NCBI GenBank assembly: GCA_946628865.1
Contig: CAMOXE010000042.1
Location: 1-6,830 of the forward strand
Origin: an uncultured Clostridia bacterium
GTDB taxonomy: Bacteria > Bacillota > Clostridia > Christensenellales > Borkfalkiaceae
Direction: 5' to 3'
DNA length: 6,830 nt
Shown: in pieces, positions 5,548 through 6,830 of the stretch
Position numbering within the stretch: position 1 is the first letter of the stretch
Layout: the number at the start of each line of letters is the position of its first letter
The notes under the pieces: generated by a model
Told to the model about the DNA's origin: nothing
The model's database searches: none
What the model saw: only the letters and a program-made list of their open reading frames with translations
Position numbers and translations under genes: made by a program

Positions 5548-6330
5548 TTAACCGCGCTTTTTTATTAAAAAGACTATGCCTTTATAAACGGCGACGACTA
5601 TCGCCGCAAGCGGAATATACGTCAAAAGCATTATGACCGTAAATAACGGACGAAGTCCTACCGCCGCCATTTTATCCGCAAGCGAGGACATAAAAGGCAC
5701 GCCGCCCGCGCTGTATACGAGCATATAATCCGAACCCACGATATAGTTGACGGGTATCGCCGCTATCGACACCGCAAACACCGCGACGAAAGATAGCAAC
5801 GCGTCTTTCCATTCGAGTTTCTTATAGCCGCTGCCGAGCAAAAACACACCCGTCGCAAGCATGGCATAATGGAAAAACATCGAGTAAAACGCCCCGAACG
5901 TCCAGAACGGATAGTAATTTAAGCCGTTGCATTGAACAACGCCTATCGCGCCCGAAATCAAACTTACGGTTGTTAAGAACGACAAGGCTATTTCTTTCGT
6001 TTTGCCTTTCGTCCAAGCCGCCAGAATAAGCGAATAGATAAATACCGAACAAGTATAGAGCGGCAGTATTCCGCCCGTGTTAAATCCTTGACCGGTAGTT
6101 ATATCGTAATAACTTTCCCATGTGATTTTGGTTATCTCAAACACCGCCACGGCAACGGAGGCGATTTTCAAAAACTTCTCGACGGTGGATTTTTTCGTCT
6201 TTGACGTAAACGCCGCGATCAGAACCACCGAAATGAAAGCCAGAACTATAAACACTATGTGCGGCGTCGAAAACAAATCTGAACTAAAGCCTTGGATATT
6301 ATATTTATAATCGAAAAAACCGTAATTCAT
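5548..6330 (-). CDS. Seven-helix membrane protein, TP0381/YwaF-like
   Basis: A 260-residue integral membrane protein. Hydrophobic segments fall at roughly 23-42, 54-72, 88-106, 114-133, 146-166, 176-198 and 228-252, giving seven helices; the C-terminus ends in KKRG. WESYYD (71-76), GGILPLYTCS (86-95), FHYAML (153-158) and NYIVGSDYMLV (195-205) recall the TIGR02206/YwaF family, where a LPLH-C and an N-Y-x-x-G-T-N-Y pattern occur; here His is Tyr and the second Asn is Asp. The family has no firmly established function and I assign none. The start ATG has only a weak site (GTAGG, 5 nt upstream). It lies 27 bp after asd on the same strand and ends before a terminator, so it is probably the last gene of an asd transcript. 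The family call is from motif memory, hence moderate confidence. Confidence 0.7.
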   Translation of the reverse strand: MNYGFFDYKYNIQGFSSDLFSTPHIVFIVLAFISVVLIAAFTSKTKKSTVEKFLKIASVAVAVFEITKITWESYYDITTGQGFNTGGILPLYTCSVFIYSLILAAWTKGKTKEIALSFLTTVSLISGAIGVVQCNGLNYYPFWTFGAFYSMFFHYAMLATGVFLLGSGYKKLEWKDALLSFVAVFAVSIAAIPVNYIVGSDYMLVYSAGGVPFMSSLADKMAAVGLRPLFTVIMLLTYIPLAAIVVAVYKGIVFLIKKRG

Positions 6331-6357
6331 AACGACCTACTCAGAATAACCCGACGA

Positions 6358-6830
6358 TTATTTTATCAATAACTCCGCTATCTGAACGGCGTTAGTCGCC
6401 GCGCCCTTTCTGACTTGGTCGCCGCAGCACCAAAGCGTTATCGCGTTTTCGTTTACCAGACTTCTCCTTATTCTGCCGACGTATACGAGATCCTGATCGC
6501 TGGTTATTATCGGCATAGGATAGATCTTGTTCGCGCCGTCGTCGTAGAGTTTACAGCCCGCCGCCTTCGCAACGGCGGCTTTTACTTCTTCTACGGAAAG
6601 TTGACGCTCGGTAACGACGGTTACGGATATGGAGTGCGAACGCACTACCGGAACGCGAACGCAAGTGCAAGTAACGTTTAAATTCGGCAAGTGCATTATC
6701 TTTCTGCCTTCGTTTTGCATCTTCATTTCTTCGGTAGTGTAGCCGTTATCCAAAAAAGAACCGATCTGCGGTATGAGATTCGCCGCTATCTGGTAGGGGA
6801 ACACTTCGTTTTTGATTTCTCCGCCGTCGA
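6358..6830 (-). CDS. asd: Aspartate-semialdehyde dehydrogenase, C-terminal part
   Basis: Reduces beta-aspartyl phosphate to aspartate semialdehyde with NADPH, the branch point to lysine/diaminopimelate, threonine and methionine. The frame is open to the window edge; 156 residues are visible, under half of the usual 330-360, and the catalytic Cys and NADP domain lie outside. The GTG at 6804 is internal, since family-typical residues (DGGEIKNEVFPYQIAANLIP) span it. Recognisable blocks are FPYQIAANLIPQIG, NEGRKIMHLP, CVRVPVVRSHS (with the substrate Arg and catalytic His of the family), YPMPI, YVGRIRRS, and the tail RKGAATNAVQIAELL, where the family typically ends. It stops with TAA at 6360-6358, 27 bp before the membrane protein gene. 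No dap gene follows, unlike common asd-dapA arrangements. Confidence 0.95.
   Translation of the reverse strand, partial: DGGEIKNEVFPYQIAANLIPQIGSFLDNGYTTEEMKMQNEGRKIMHLPNLNVTCTCVRVPVVRSHSISVTVVTERQLSVEEVKAAVAKAAGCKLYDDGANKIYPMPIITSDQDLVYVGRIRRSLVNENAITLWCCGDQVRKGAATNAVQIAELLIK

Noticed and set aside
6802..6804. GTG as the start of a 148-residue protein
   Set aside because: The frame is open to the window edge and family-typical Asd residues lie on both sides, so the codon is internal.

Overview
The window is 6.8 kb of ordinary-looking bacterial chromosome. It has six protein genes, all with Shine-Dalgarno spacing and Bacillota-type features: AGGAGG sites, a lipoprotein with a Tyr/Asp-rich propeller-like ectodomain, a Firmicute-type Asd tail and a TP0381/YwaF-like membrane protein. 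Moderate GC, strong use of CG-containing codons and the set of families suggest an uncultured Clostridia-like gut lineage. That placement is inference; no marker gene is present to fix it.

Layout, left to right. Positions 1-318 hold no convincing gene, but they contain a striking 35-nt imperfect inverted repeat (9-43 / 81-114). A strong hairpin terminator (319-349) closes a minus-strand block that reads, in transcription order: lipoprotein (4602-3049), an internal terminator (3033-3004), an ABC-F ATPase (2989-1406) and galE (1392-376). The ABC-F gene and galE are 13 bp apart and surely cotranscribed. The lipoprotein has its own clear sigma-A promoter (TTGATT-17-TATAAT, 4721-4693) and an 84-nt leader with a hairpin. 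Across a very AT-rich 160-bp gap lies a divergent plus-strand gene (4763-5488) for a lysine-rich protein with tandem 27-residue AT-hook repeats. It converges on a minus-strand pair: asd (C-terminal part only, running off the right edge) and a seven-helix membrane protein (6330-5548), which ends at a hairpin terminator (5526-5497).

Working together: galE (UDP-sugar epimerase) and asd (diaminopimelate/Lys/Thr/Met pathway) serve envelope precursor and amino-acid metabolism, and the ABC-F protein probably acts on the ribosome. The lipoprotein and membrane protein are of unknown role. The AT-hook protein is the least described item. It is expected to bind AT-rich DNA, and the three phased AATT steps in its own divergent promoter region are a natural candidate target.

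Three start sites were moved from the longest open frame. The ABC-F gene starts at 2989 rather than the TTG at 3016, which lies inside the terminator. The lipoprotein starts at 4602 rather than 4647. asd has no start in the window.
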